This document shows positions 43,415 through 52,162 of a stretch of 64,000 nucleotides of DNA, piece by piece. The notes under the pieces were generated by a model. It saw only the letters and a program-made list of their open reading frames with translations, was not told the DNA's origin and did not search any database. The stretch lies in the NCBI GenBank assembly GCA_019752555.1, contig JAIELY010000008.1, positions 1 through 64,000 of the forward strand, in the 5' to 3' direction. This stretch comes from Rhabdochlamydiaceae bacterium (GTDB taxonomy: Bacteria > Chlamydiota > Chlamydiia > Chlamydiales > Rhabdochlamydiaceae). Each line of letters opens with the position of its first letter. Position 1 is the stretch's first letter. A program made the position numbers and the translations under genes.

Positions 43415-45109
43415 TTGGGAAGCTGGGCAATTGCCGCCTTTGGTCAGCCGGCGTGGTCCTCTACTCTCTGTCTTTTTTCTGCAGTGTTTGGGTATGCGCT
43501 CTTTTGGATAAGCGTTGCTAGCTTTAGCTTTCGAGCAAGAGTACTATGGAGCTGTGTGTGGTTTACATGTGTTCAGCTCGTGCAGCTGTCTTGGATGAGC
43601 TCGATCGAGTTTCAGGGAGTGTACATCCTTTTTGTGTATGGGGCGCTATGTGCGCTTTTAGGGGTCCAGTTTAGTTTTCTCTCTGTTTTTTTGCGAGATC
43701 TTCGCAAGTTAAGTGCCTTAAGGATTTTGGCGGCTGCGTCGCTGTGGACTGTGATCGAGTGGTCTCGGCTTAAATTTCTATGTGGATTTACCTGGAATCC
43801 TGTTGGACTTTCATTAACTGCTTGGATACAGCCGCTCCAGTTTGCTGCGATTTGGGGCGTTTATGGCCTTTCGTTTTGGGTCATGTTTGTCAATCTTGTG
43901 GCAGTGAAGTTGTTCTTTGCTTCTAAAGAAAATAGAAAACAATGGGCAACGTGCTGGGTGGGATTAGCTCTTATCCCTATGTTGTTCGGTGTTTGGCATC
44001 TTAAGCGCGGCTGCATTAGCGGAGAAAAACAGATTTCTGCAGCATTGGTTCAGACAGGTTTGCTCCCCTCTCAAAAGGTTCCGCTTCCCGGCAGGTATGA
44101 TGAATTCATTTCTCCTTTAAACCAGTGGAGTGAGATTTTAAGGCTTCTTAAAAATAGTAAGCGGGAGCATTGGGATCTTGTGGTCCTTCCCGAGGCTGTC
44201 GTTCCCTATCCTGCTACTGATGCGATCTATCTCTATACTGCAGCGCTTAAAAGGATCTCTCAAGTGTTGGGCGAGGAGAGTGTTTTGCATCAGCCTCCGT
44301 TAATAGCGCCTTACGCTCAATTACGCGAGCTGCATGGGGAAAAGGTGTGGTGCGTAACAAATGCATTTTGGGGACAGCTGATCTCAAATCATTTTTCCTC
44401 AGAAGTGATTGCTGGTCTAGATCACCACGATTTATTTTGCGGTAAAAATTACAACGCAGCATTTCACTTTTTCCCGTTTCAAAGAGAAATTTTGAGATAC
44501 GATAAGCGGGTGTTGCTTCCTTTGGCAGAATACCTCCCATTTAGCTTTTTAAAAAAATGGACGCAAAACTATGGGATTGTTGATTTTTTTACTCCAGGAT
44601 CAGAGGCTTTGGTTACAGGCGAGCGTGTCCCTTTAAGCCTCTCTGTGTGTTATGAAGAAACTTTTGCAGATCTTATGCGTGAAGGTAGAAAAAAAGGCGC
44701 AGAGCTATTTGTGAACGTTACGAATGATAGTTATTATCCTAACTCGCGTCTTCCAAAGCAGCATTTTGATCATGCGCGTCTTAGAGCGGTAGAAAATGGA
44801 ATTCCTCTTTTGCGTTCAGCTAACACGGGAGTTACAGTTGCTCTAGATCGGTTTGGTCAAGTTGTGGCTCAGCTCGGCGAGGGAGGAAGAGAATCTGAGT
44901 GGATAAAAGGGGTTTTGGATGTAGCTTTTAAAATCGAAACCCATCGGACGTTATATAGCTATTGGGGAGATTGGGGGATTCTTGTGATCTGTGTAGGCTT
45001 TCTATTAGGCTTTTCAATAAAAAAAATCATGCGCATGCAAAAATCTTTAACGCAGCGATCTTGTGAAAATGAACTTGAAGAAAAAGAGTCAGATGCGCTA
45101 CCTTCCTAA
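43415..45109 (+). CDS. lnt: Apolipoprotein N-acyltransferase
   Basis: Integral membrane enzyme adding the third acyl chain to lipoproteins. Several N-terminal membrane helices are followed by the nitrilase-type domain with the Glu-Lys-Cys triad: VVLPEAVVPY, YDKRVLLPLAEYLPF and SVCYEETF; a last helix (WGILVICVGFLLGF) precedes a charged tail. The coordinates use the first TTG (564 residues), but that cuts into the first helix and has no Shine-Dalgarno. The same frame stays open upstream to an ideal GAGGAG at 43325-43330, so initiation at CTG 43337 (590 residues) or ATT 43334 is more likely. First of the lnt-lpxC-fabZ-lpxA-fmt set, recalled as CT534-CT530. Confidence 0.9.
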   Translation: MGSWAIAAFGQPAWSSTLCLFSAVFGYALFWISVASFSFRARVLWSCVWFTCVQLVQLSWMSSIEFQGVYILFVYGALCALLGVQFSFLSVFLRDLRKLSALRILAAASLWTVIEWSRLKFLCGFTWNPVGLSLTAWIQPLQFAAIWGVYGLSFWVMFVNLVAVKLFFASKENRKQWATCWVGLALIPMLFGVWHLKRGCISGEKQISAALVQTGLLPSQKVPLPGRYDEFISPLNQWSEILRLLKNSKREHWDLVVLPEAVVPYPATDAIYLYTAALKRISQVLGEESVLHQPPLIAPYAQLRELHGEKVWCVTNAFWGQLISNHFSSEVIAGLDHHDLFCGKNYNAAFHFFPFQREILRYDKRVLLPLAEYLPFSFLKKWTQNYGIVDFFTPGSEALVTGERVPLSLSVCYEETFADLMREGRKKGAELFVNVTNDSYYPNSRLPKQHFDHARLRAVENGIPLLRSANTGVTVALDRFGQVVAQLGEGGRESEWIKGVLDVAFKIETHRTLYSYWGDWGILVICVGFLLGFSIKKIMRMQKSLTQRSCENELEEKESDALPS

Positions 45110-45180
45110 CGATAATTGTAAGAGGCTGGATTATGAATTTAAGTTTGATCCTGTCTTAAACGCTTAAGAAGAGGTACCTG

Positions 45181-46083
45181 TTGTCTTTTTCCTGTACGCT
45201 GACAGAGCCGAATGTTCATCAATCTGTTTTAAAGTCGAAAAAACAAAAGACTTTAAGACAGAGTGTTTATCATTCAGGCATCGGTGTTTTTACGGGAGAA
45301 GAAGTGAGTATCCGTCTCTCTCCAGCTCCTCTTGACGCTGGAATCGTGTTTCAGCGGATCGACTTGCCTAACCATCCTCAATTGCCCGCCAAGCTCGAAT
45401 TTGTTCAAGGGACCCCGCGTTGCACTCTTATTGGCAATGCATCGGGAGTTTCCGTTCAAACAGTCGAGCATATACTCGCAGCTTTTAATGCTTGCGGGAT
45501 CGATAATGTCATCATCGAAATCTCTGGATCTGAAGTGCCCATTTTCGACGGCAGCTCTTTGAGTTTTATTGCGATGATTGAAGAAGCTGGGGTCGCAGAA
45601 CAGGAAGGCGAGAGGGAAATCGTTCGTCTTTCAAAGCCGGTGTATTGGTCCCAAGGGGACATTCACCTTGTTGCTTTACCCTCGGATGATTATCGAATCA
45701 GTTATACTCTCCATTATCCCAATTCATCTGCAATTGGCACTCAATTTTTTTCGACTCTAGTAGATCAGAAGCTTTTTATCGATGAAATTGCTCCGTGCAG
45801 AACTTTTTCTGTTTATGAAGAAATAGCTCCTATGATAGAGAAAGGGCTCGTTAAAGGAAGTCTTGAAAATGCAGTAATTATTAAGGAAAATGCTGTTCTA
45901 AATCCTGGAGGACTTAGATTCTCCAATGAAATGGTACGGCACAAGGTGCTCGATTTAATTGGAGACCTTTCTTTGATTCCTGTGCTTTTCACTGCACATA
46001 TCATTGCCATTCGTTCAGGACATGCTTCCAATAACGCATTTGCTAAGGAGTTGTTTAATCAGATTAAAATGGAGTGTTCATGA
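45181..46083 (+). CDS. lpxC: UDP-3-O-acyl-N-acetylglucosamine deacetylase
   Basis: Zinc enzyme for the committed step of lipid A synthesis. 300 residues: RQSVYHSGIGVFTGEEV at the start of the fold, EHILAAFNACGIDNVIIE (zinc-binding His), the FDGSS active-site region (EVPIFDGSSLSF), MVRHKVLDLIGDL with the other zinc ligands and SGHASNNAF with the catalytic His. TTG start, with GAGG 6 bases upstream and no in-frame ATG in the first part of the gene. Its stop overlaps the fabZ start. Confidence 0.94.
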   Translation: MSFSCTLTEPNVHQSVLKSKKQKTLRQSVYHSGIGVFTGEEVSIRLSPAPLDAGIVFQRIDLPNHPQLPAKLEFVQGTPRCTLIGNASGVSVQTVEHILAAFNACGIDNVIIEISGSEVPIFDGSSLSFIAMIEEAGVAEQEGEREIVRLSKPVYWSQGDIHLVALPSDDYRISYTLHYPNSSAIGTQFFSTLVDQKLFIDEIAPCRTFSVYEEIAPMIEKGLVKGSLENAVIIKENAVLNPGGLRFSNEMVRHKVLDLIGDLSLIPVLFTAHIIAIRSGHASNNAFAKELFNQIKMECS

Positions 46084-46550
46084 TGGACACAGAAGTTACC
46101 GATCAGCCCATCGTTTTGAATGTGCGAGAGATCACAAAAATATTGCCTCATCGCTACCCGTTCCTTTTAGTTGATAGAGTCATTTATTTAAATTTAAACG
46201 AAAATACGATCATTGGACAAAAAAATGTCACAATGAATGAGCAGTTTTTTCAAGGCCACTTCCCTACTGTTCCTATCATGCCGGGAGTTCTCATTTTAGA
46301 GGCTTTGGCGCAAACAGGGGGGATACTGATGCACCAAAAGGGGCATAGTGAGAAAATTGCGCTGCTGCTTAATATTAACAATGCCAAGTTTCGCAGGCCT
46401 GTTGTTCCTGGAGATGTCTTAACCCTGCATGTTTCAGGAATTCATCTCACTAGCAAAGGCGGGCGGATGTTGGCTAAAGCTCATGTCAATGAGCAATTGG
46501 CTGTGGAAGCCGAAATTGGATTTGTGCTCATGGATAAGGAGCAGCTCTAA
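46080..46550 (+). CDS. fabZ: (3R)-hydroxyacyl-ACP dehydratase
   Basis: Fatty-acid elongation dehydratase, cytoplasmic, 156 residues. Catalytic His in FFQGHFP (about 60) and Glu in PGVLILEALAQ (about 74) are both present. I use the ATG at 46080 that overlaps the lpxC stop (ATGA), with GGAG 6 bases upstream. Sits between lpxC and lpxA, which share the hydroxyacyl-ACP pool with it; this clustering is common in Gram-negative bacteria. Confidence 0.94.
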   Translation: MMDTEVTDQPIVLNVREITKILPHRYPFLLVDRVIYLNLNENTIIGQKNVTMNEQFFQGHFPTVPIMPGVLILEALAQTGGILMHQKGHSEKIALLLNINNAKFRRPVVPGDVLTLHVSGIHLTSKGGRMLAKAHVNEQLAVEAEIGFVLMDKEQL

Positions 46551-46601
46551 TTTTGAAAATGTGTTGTTACGCCCATAAATTAATTAAAGAATTGGATACC
46601 C

Positions 46602-47456
46602 ATGTCACAGTCTAACATTCATCCTGCTGCAATCATCGAACCCGGTGCTAAGATCGGTAAGAATGTCACGATTGAAGCTTACGCCGTGATTAAAGGCACT
46701 GTGTCTTTAGGGGATAATGTCGTAGTGAAGTCACATGCTTATCTCGATGGAAACACAACCATTGGAGATGGAACCATTATTTGGCCTTCTGCAAGTATTG
46801 GGACAAAAGCACAGGATCTCAAGTATCGGGGAGAAAAAACCTTTGTTGAGATTGGTAAAAGATGTGAAATTCGCGAGTTTGTCACGATTAACTCATCTTG
46901 CCAGGATAATTCCGTTGTTCGTCTTGGAGATGATTGTCTAATTATGGCTTATTGCCATGTTGCGCATAACTGCGAAATTGGCAATCGAGTGATTATGGCC
47001 AATAATTCGATGCTGGCAGGGCACGTCATTGTAGAAGATGACGCGATTATTGGAGGGATGACCCCTGTCCACCAGTTTTCACGGATCGGAACTTTTGCGA
47101 TGGTGGGTGGATTTAGTAGAATTACCCATGATATTCCCCCTTTTACAATCGGAGCAGGTTCTCCTTACAAATTAGGCGGACTCAATCTTGTTGGGCTGAA
47201 GCGGCATGGTTTTTCATTAGATGTGCGAAGGGCTCTTACTAAAGCATTTAAACTCACCTATCGTTCTGGAATGAGACTTTCCGATGCATTAGATCAGATT
47301 GAAAGTGAAGTCGAGATGAATGAGCAGATAAAAAGATGGCTTGATTTTTGTCGATCGACTCGCCGAGGTCTAATCGGGTTTCAAGGAAATGCAACTCCTT
47401 CGCTGCGCGATGGAGAATTCGATGAACTTGAAGAACTTCTAGAAGAAAGAGTGTAG
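46602..47456 (+). CDS. lpxA: UDP-N-acetylglucosamine O-acyltransferase
   Basis: First lipid A enzyme, adding a hydroxyacyl chain to UDP-GlcNAc. 284 residues: left-handed parallel beta-helix built from hexapeptide repeats (IEPGAKIGKNVTIEA, VSLGDNVVVKSHAYL), catalytic His in the AYCHVAHNCEIGNRV region, LAGHV and IGGMTPVHQF, and a helical C-terminal domain (about 195-284). Located 51 bases after fabZ. Confidence 0.95.
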   Translation: MSQSNIHPAAIIEPGAKIGKNVTIEAYAVIKGTVSLGDNVVVKSHAYLDGNTTIGDGTIIWPSASIGTKAQDLKYRGEKTFVEIGKRCEIREFVTINSSCQDNSVVRLGDDCLIMAYCHVAHNCEIGNRVIMANNSMLAGHVIVEDDAIIGGMTPVHQFSRIGTFAMVGGFSRITHDIPPFTIGAGSPYKLGGLNLVGLKRHGFSLDVRRALTKAFKLTYRSGMRLSDALDQIESEVEMNEQIKRWLDFCRSTRRGLIGFQGNATPSLRDGEFDELEELLEERV

Positions 47457-47466
47457 CCCATTTCCT

Positions 47467-48414
47467 ATGAAAGTGGTGTTTTTTGGGACCTCTTCTTTTG
47501 CAGCGCGGACTCTTAAATACCTGATTGATCATAAGGTTGATGTTTGTGCAATTGTAACTCGTCCAGATCGACCAAGGGGACGCAGCTTGCAACTAGCTCT
47601 GCCGCCTGTCAAGGAGCTCGCTCTATCAGCGGCTCCCCATATTCCTGTTCTGCAGCCTGAAAAAGCATCCACTCCAGAGTTTGAAGCGATTCTGCGTTCA
47701 TACCAAGCGGATTTGTTTGTCGTCGTAGCTTATGGAGAAATCATAAAGCAGCACATTCTTGATCTGCCAAAGCTCGACTGCATTAATATTCATGCTAGCC
47801 TGCTCCCTAAGTACCGAGGAGCCGCTCCCATACAGCGTGCTCTAATGGATGGAGTATCGGAAACGGGGATAACAATCATTCAAATGACATCAAAAATGGA
47901 TGCAGGTGACATCCTTGCGATCCAATCTGTTCCTGTTTCAAACGAGATGACATTTGGAGAATTGGAGCCTGTATTATGTCAGCTAGGTTGTGAGCTTGTT
48001 TTGCGAGTGCTTGAAGATTTTAAGGCGGGGACAGTGAATAAGGTCCCTCAAAATCCAGCTTTGGCGAGCGTAGCTCCTAAAATATTGCCTCAAGACGAAG
48101 AAATTGATTGGAACCGTTCGGCCATTTCTTTGCATAATCAGATCCGCGCGCTCTCACCCTTTCCCTCAGCATGGTTCAAAGTCCAGCTAGGCGATGAAGA
48201 AAAGCGAGTTAAAATTAAAAAGTCATGTGTCATTTCAGAGGGTGTCGGTAGTCCTGGCCAAATCTTGCGTTTTAACAAAGAGGGGTGGGTTGTGGCCTGT
48301 TCTCAAGGTGCCCTTCAACTGCTCGAAGTTCAGATGGAAGGCAAAAAAGCGATGTCTGCAGAAGATTTTGTCAAAGGACTTCATAAGGCTCTTACAATTA
48401 AGAGTTTCTCTTAA
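47467..48414 (+). CDS. fmt: Methionyl-tRNA formyltransferase
   Basis: Formylates initiator Met-tRNA using 10-formyl-tetrahydrofolate. 315 residues: VVFFGTSSFAARTL at the N terminus, the formyl-transfer site NIHASLLPKYRGAAPIQRA with catalytic Asn and His, TSKMDAGDIL, and a C-terminal OB-like domain (about 205-310). Last gene of the lnt-lpx group. In C. trachomatis the gene after fmt is the Inc-type CT529 (Cap1), then rplC, as I recall; here a cluster of six or seven genes takes that place. Confidence 0.95.
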   Translation: MKVVFFGTSSFAARTLKYLIDHKVDVCAIVTRPDRPRGRSLQLALPPVKELALSAAPHIPVLQPEKASTPEFEAILRSYQADLFVVVAYGEIIKQHILDLPKLDCINIHASLLPKYRGAAPIQRALMDGVSETGITIIQMTSKMDAGDILAIQSVPVSNEMTFGELEPVLCQLGCELVLRVLEDFKAGTVNKVPQNPALASVAPKILPQDEEIDWNRSAISLHNQIRALSPFPSAWFKVQLGDEEKRVKIKKSCVISEGVGSPGQILRFNKEGWVVACSQGALQLLEVQMEGKKAMSAEDFVKGLHKALTIKSFS

Positions 48415-48594
48415 TGTAAAGATTAATCAATTTTTATCTTTTTTTATTTATTCTCAACAGTAGAGTGAAAGCTTAAAGGTTAATTAAAAACTTTACGGCG
48501 CTTTTGCGTTTAGACATTTACAAAAAGGCGTTCATCCCTTACAATTCCTTAGCATTTTGTTTGCAATTCCTTAATATATTTGCGGAGATTACAC

Positions 48595-49419
48595 ATGCCA
48601 GCAGCGCCGATTACAGCAAAACCTATAACCTCAACCGTTACAGTAAATTTACCTCTTGCTCAAGCGCAAGAGACAAAGAGCTATTTTGAGATTTTTTTGG
48701 ATCTTTTCCGTGATAAGCCGGTAGATGTGGCAAAGTCGATCATATCGACAGCCTCTATTTTGAATGAATTTGACAATATGCCCTCCAATTTAAAAGATGT
48801 TTCCGGCGGGCTAAAAAATACGAAGAACTTTTTAGGCGCTGCTGAAATTCCCAAAAAAGTCGTCTTGTTATCAGGAGCTGTGTCTACCCTCTCTAGCGGT
48901 AAAGATGCATCGGGTAAAGATGTGAGCCTTTTGCAGCGCATGCGTAATGTGCTAAAGGAAGCCACAAGTTTGATTAAATCTCTCTATGAAGGATTTGAAT
49001 TGAATTCCACGTGGTCGCCCGTTAGCGCTGCAACAAAACATACAGCGAGCGTCATTAACTTTAGTTCAACGATTGCGGGAAACACGAATGGCATCGTAGA
49101 GAACATTCAAAAAATTGCAAACACAAAGACAGAAGAAACAGAAAAGAGAACCTTGTATGCAATGCAAGCTGGCCGTGACGCCTCCTACCTCACTTTGGGC
49201 GCCTATGGTCTTATTGCAATACTGACAGTAGGGATTAATCCTCTTGTTATTTTGGCTTGTAGTACATCCGGGCTCGTATTTACTTTAGGTATTTTCCACT
49301 ACGAAAGAGCTGTTGACCCGGAAAGCAAGGGAGCGAACATCCCACAACATGTCATTGATAATGTGAAGCGTCAGATTGCAGTTCAACGGACTCCGGTTGC
49401 AGCTACTTCAGCATCCTAA
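48595..49419 (+). CDS. Putative inclusion-membrane protein, family member A (274 aa)
   Basis: Unknown protein at the recalled CT529/Cap1 position. A hydrophilic, mostly helical body (1-195, with a Lys/Gly/Ser-rich loop at about 100-112) leads to a bilobed hydrophobic hairpin at about 197-235 (YLTLGAYGLIAILTVGINPL, then LACSTSGLVFTLGIF) and a polar C terminus. No signal peptide; a threonine/serine-rich N terminus (AKPITSTVTVN) suits a type III secretion signal. Start at the ATG with GGAG 7 bases upstream. The hairpin shares an N/P...S-T-S pattern with the three genes that follow. Inc function is inference from shape and position. Confidence 0.65.
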   Translation: MPAAPITAKPITSTVTVNLPLAQAQETKSYFEIFLDLFRDKPVDVAKSIISTASILNEFDNMPSNLKDVSGGLKNTKNFLGAAEIPKKVVLLSGAVSTLSSGKDASGKDVSLLQRMRNVLKEATSLIKSLYEGFELNSTWSPVSAATKHTASVINFSSTIAGNTNGIVENIQKIANTKTEETEKRTLYAMQAGRDASYLTLGAYGLIAILTVGINPLVILACSTSGLVFTLGIFHYERAVDPESKGANIPQHVIDNVKRQIAVQRTPVAATSAS

Positions 49420-49439
49420 GTGTTTTAATGAATAGATCT

Positions 49440-49464
49440 CGGGAGCACCTGTTAGGGGCTCCCG
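49440..49464 (+). terminator. Hairpin after gene A
   Basis: CGGGAGC / GCTCCCG, 7-base stem with an 11-base loop, 20 bases beyond the stop codon and followed by TTAATTAACTT. A partial terminator or attenuator between the first two genes of the cluster. Confidence 0.5.
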
Positions 49465-49487
49465 TTAATTAACTTAAAGGTAAAAAT

Positions 49488-50315
49488 ATGACAACCGCAA
49501 TTACTTCGTATGATGATAAGCCGGTAGCTCTGCCTGCCCTCAAACAGGGTAAGGTAGATCGTGTTACTGGGTATCTTGAAACAGCAACTGGAACCTGGGA
49601 TCTGTATCGAGTCTTTGAAACTATTTCTTTATGGGCTCAAAAATGCACTTTGCTCGATGCTTCTCAGCGCTTTTTAGCGGAAAAGACAAGTCAAGTGATG
49701 TCCGTTCTGGGGGCAGGTCTTAGTCTTCCCCATCTTTTAATTGATGGTAATGGCTTGAAAAAAAGTGTTGAGCAATTGTCCTTAGCAAACCAGCTCACAG
49801 AAGCCGATCCCTTAAGAGGAAAAAAAATCACGGAAGCGGGTAAGCAAGTTTTTGTAAAGTCGATGTATTTTGGTACTACGTTTACAATGGCTCTTAACTT
49901 TTTTCATGAATTAAAGTTTGTTGATTTTGCAAAACAGCTTCCAATAATTAACTTCTTTTTTAATGCGACCTGTTTAGCAGCTGATAGTGTCGAGCTTGTC
50001 GATGAAGTTTATAAAGTAAGCGGCTATCGTTCCGTGAAGGGAGAGTCCCCTGAGAAGATGGCAGAAGTTCAGGATAAAGCATGGCTGGCATGGGTGAATA
50101 TCGTTAAATGTGTCTCTTCTGTGGCTCTTGCAGTCATTGGATTGGCTTCTTTAACGACAGCAACTGCAGCTGTCAACCCAGTTCTTCTATCGACATCTAT
50201 TCTTGGGCTTTCGACAACATGGCTTGTAGCGAAAATTTCAAGTCATTTTTATAAACAAACGATCGAAGAAAAGTATTGTACTGTTGATAAGTCCTTGAGT
50301 TTAAGTCGCGTTTAA
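49488..50315 (+). CDS. Putative inclusion-membrane protein, family member B (275 aa)
   Basis: Unknown protein with the same size and plan as its neighbours: a helical body with a moderately hydrophobic patch at about 128-165 (YFGTTFTMALNFF), then a strong bilobed hydrophobic domain at about 200-250 (WVNIVKCVSSVALAVIGLAS, then NPVLLSTSILGLSTTWLVAK), and a short charged tail. The second lobe contains NPVLLSTS, alignable with INPLVILACSTS of member A. AAAGG precedes the ATG by about 8 bases. No signal peptide. Function unknown; inclusion-membrane insertion is inferred. Confidence 0.65.
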   Translation: MTTAITSYDDKPVALPALKQGKVDRVTGYLETATGTWDLYRVFETISLWAQKCTLLDASQRFLAEKTSQVMSVLGAGLSLPHLLIDGNGLKKSVEQLSLANQLTEADPLRGKKITEAGKQVFVKSMYFGTTFTMALNFFHELKFVDFAKQLPIINFFFNATCLAADSVELVDEVYKVSGYRSVKGESPEKMAEVQDKAWLAWVNIVKCVSSVALAVIGLASLTTATAAVNPVLLSTSILGLSTTWLVAKISSHFYKQTIEEKYCTVDKSLSLSRV

Positions 50316-50394
50316 TTTGTTTATTTAGCTTTTATTAATGCTTTAATTGTGATATTATTTCACTTTGTTATTAAGCATTAATTTTAAGCTGAAT

Positions 50395-51219
50395 ATGCCT
50401 GTTGATCAAATACTCTTTTCAAGCGTAAGTCAAGAGCGAAACTCGAAGAAGAATACTTCTCTTCTTCGAGATTCGGCTCAATTTGTTGTACGCTCGAAGG
50501 GAATTCAGAAAATATTCGAAGTGGGAGCCTGTGCATTTTCATGGGCTCTTTTTGCTCCTCTTAAATCTGAAGCTCGCCCCTTTTTAGAACAAGGGCGCTG
50601 CATTTCCGTTGTCAGTAAGTCCGCCTTCGGTGTCCCTGAGCTTGCAATGCAAGGGTATCAAATGTGGACTCGGGGTGATCGAGTCAAAGATCAGACAGCA
50701 GCTGTGGCAAACAGCTTAAAAACTGAGCCTTTAGAAAGGCCGTTGCTTCGTAAAATAGCAATCGTTGCTAAAGACGCATTTGCATGGGGATCCTCTCTTG
50801 TCAGTTGGGGATGCCGAGTCCTCGGGTTAGTTAATAAAGAGGTGCTGGAGCACGTCTCTGTTGAACTACCTAATCAAATTGCGCGCGTGGGGGTCAACGC
50901 TGCGCTTACCTCCTCTTTAATAAGTGTATTTGATAAAAGCGTGGAGCTAGGAATCTCTCTCCAAGCAAAAGAGCCTGAAAATCGGTTTTTGAAGCAAATC
51001 CGTTCCTTTGACCTTTATAATTTGAAATGCGAAACAGCCTCCTTGTTTGTAAGGTTTGTTTCTCTTGCTCTTACAGCAGTCCGAGTGTGCGCTCTATATC
51101 CCATCATGCCCATCATTGCTTTAGTCGCCTCAACTGCATCTTTAGGTTTTAGACTAGCTGGCTCAACTACCCAATATCCCATCCAGATTCAACCGCGACG
51201 TGCAAGTTTAATCACTTAA
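50395..51219 (+). CDS. Putative inclusion-membrane protein, family member C (274 aa)
   Basis: Tandem paralogue of the next gene. N terminus MPVDQILFSSVSQE, centre with GACAFSWALFAPLKSEARPFL, hydrophobic C-terminal region about 214-255 (ASLFVRFVSLALTAVRVCAL, YPIMPIIALVASTASLGF), end PRRASLIT. I choose the ATG at 50395 because the homology with member D begins exactly there; an in-frame TTG lies ten codons earlier. Weak Shine-Dalgarno. No signal peptide. The conserved N- and C-terminal peptides suggest functional ends (secretion signal and a host- or partner-binding tail), but that is a guess. Confidence 0.65.
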   Translation: MPVDQILFSSVSQERNSKKNTSLLRDSAQFVVRSKGIQKIFEVGACAFSWALFAPLKSEARPFLEQGRCISVVSKSAFGVPELAMQGYQMWTRGDRVKDQTAAVANSLKTEPLERPLLRKIAIVAKDAFAWGSSLVSWGCRVLGLVNKEVLEHVSVELPNQIARVGVNAALTSSLISVFDKSVELGISLQAKEPENRFLKQIRSFDLYNLKCETASLFVRFVSLALTAVRVCALYPIMPIIALVASTASLGFRLAGSTTQYPIQIQPRRASLIT

Positions 51220-51247
51220 ATAATAATTATTAAAAATAGAATTCTTG

Positions 51248-52072
51248 ATGCCAATTGATCATATTCTCTTTTCAAGCGTAAGCCGAGAGTCAGGTGGGGC
51301 AAAGAAAGGTTCTCTTTTGCAAGATACAGAACAGTATGTCAACCGCTCAAAAGGGATTAAAAGCTTATTTAGCTTGGGAGCTTGCGGGTTTTCGTGGGCG
51401 CTTCTTGCTCCCATAAGATCAGATGCTGTACCCTATTTGCAGCAAGGGAGAAGTGTCTCTAAATTCTGCAAGTCAACATTTCGCGTTCCCAAACTGGCTT
51501 TGAAAGGAAGCAGTGTATGGAATAAGGGAGGGAAGGTGAGAGGTTCTGGCATCGCAGTTGCCAAACAAATATCAAAAGATCCCTTAAGTAATAAGGTGTT
51601 GCGCAAGGTGTTGCGCGTTGCAACAGCCACGTTTGATTGGCTTGCGAGTTTCATGAAATGGGGTTGCGGCGTATTGAGTCTAGCAGATAAGAAATATCTA
51701 AGAACTTTTTACAAGGAATTGCCAGATCAAATTGCTCAAGTTGGAGTTTCAGCAGGACTTAGTTCTACTGGAATGAAGTTAATGAATACAAGTAGAGAGC
51801 TCTCTTCAGCATTTCAAACGAAGCTTCCCCAAAATCCGCTTATTGTCGAGGCCCGTGCTAAGGCTCTTGATAATTTAATCTTTAAAACAGCTTCCCTTGC
51901 CCTGAAATTCTTTTCATTGATTCTCTCTGCATTGAGTGCTTTTGCGTTATACCCTGTTGCGCCCTTGCTCACCCATATCTCATCTACGGTGTCTTTAGGT
52001 TTTGGTATCACGGCTCTAAAAATCGAGCCGCAACCAGTGCTAAATCCAAGGCGCGTTAGTCTTATCGATTAA
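51248..52072 (+). CDS. Putative inclusion-membrane protein, family member D (274 aa)
   Basis: Paralogue of member C, about 40% identical by eye and the same length without gaps over most of it. N terminus MPIDHILFSSVSRE, LGACGFSWALLAPIRSDAVPYL, KELPDQIAQVGVSAGLSS, hydrophobic C-terminal region about 214-255 (TASLALKFFSLILSALSAFAL, YPVAPLLTHISSTVSLGF), end PRRVSLID. ATG follows an in-frame TTG. It starts about 28 bases after member C and probably shares its mRNA. Divergence in the middle (residues about 66-125 and 170-205) against conserved ends is consistent with diversifying function. Confidence 0.65.
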   Translation: MPIDHILFSSVSRESGGAKKGSLLQDTEQYVNRSKGIKSLFSLGACGFSWALLAPIRSDAVPYLQQGRSVSKFCKSTFRVPKLALKGSSVWNKGGKVRGSGIAVAKQISKDPLSNKVLRKVLRVATATFDWLASFMKWGCGVLSLADKKYLRTFYKELPDQIAQVGVSAGLSSTGMKLMNTSRELSSAFQTKLPQNPLIVEARAKALDNLIFKTASLALKFFSLILSALSAFALYPVAPLLTHISSTVSLGFGITALKIEPQPVLNPRRVSLID

Positions 52073-52162
52073 ATTTAATTCAGAAAATACGTTTCTTTGA
52101 TAAAGTCTCATGTTTTAAAAAATTTCAAGACGCTTGTTCCTCTAACCTCGAGAGAATTTTTT

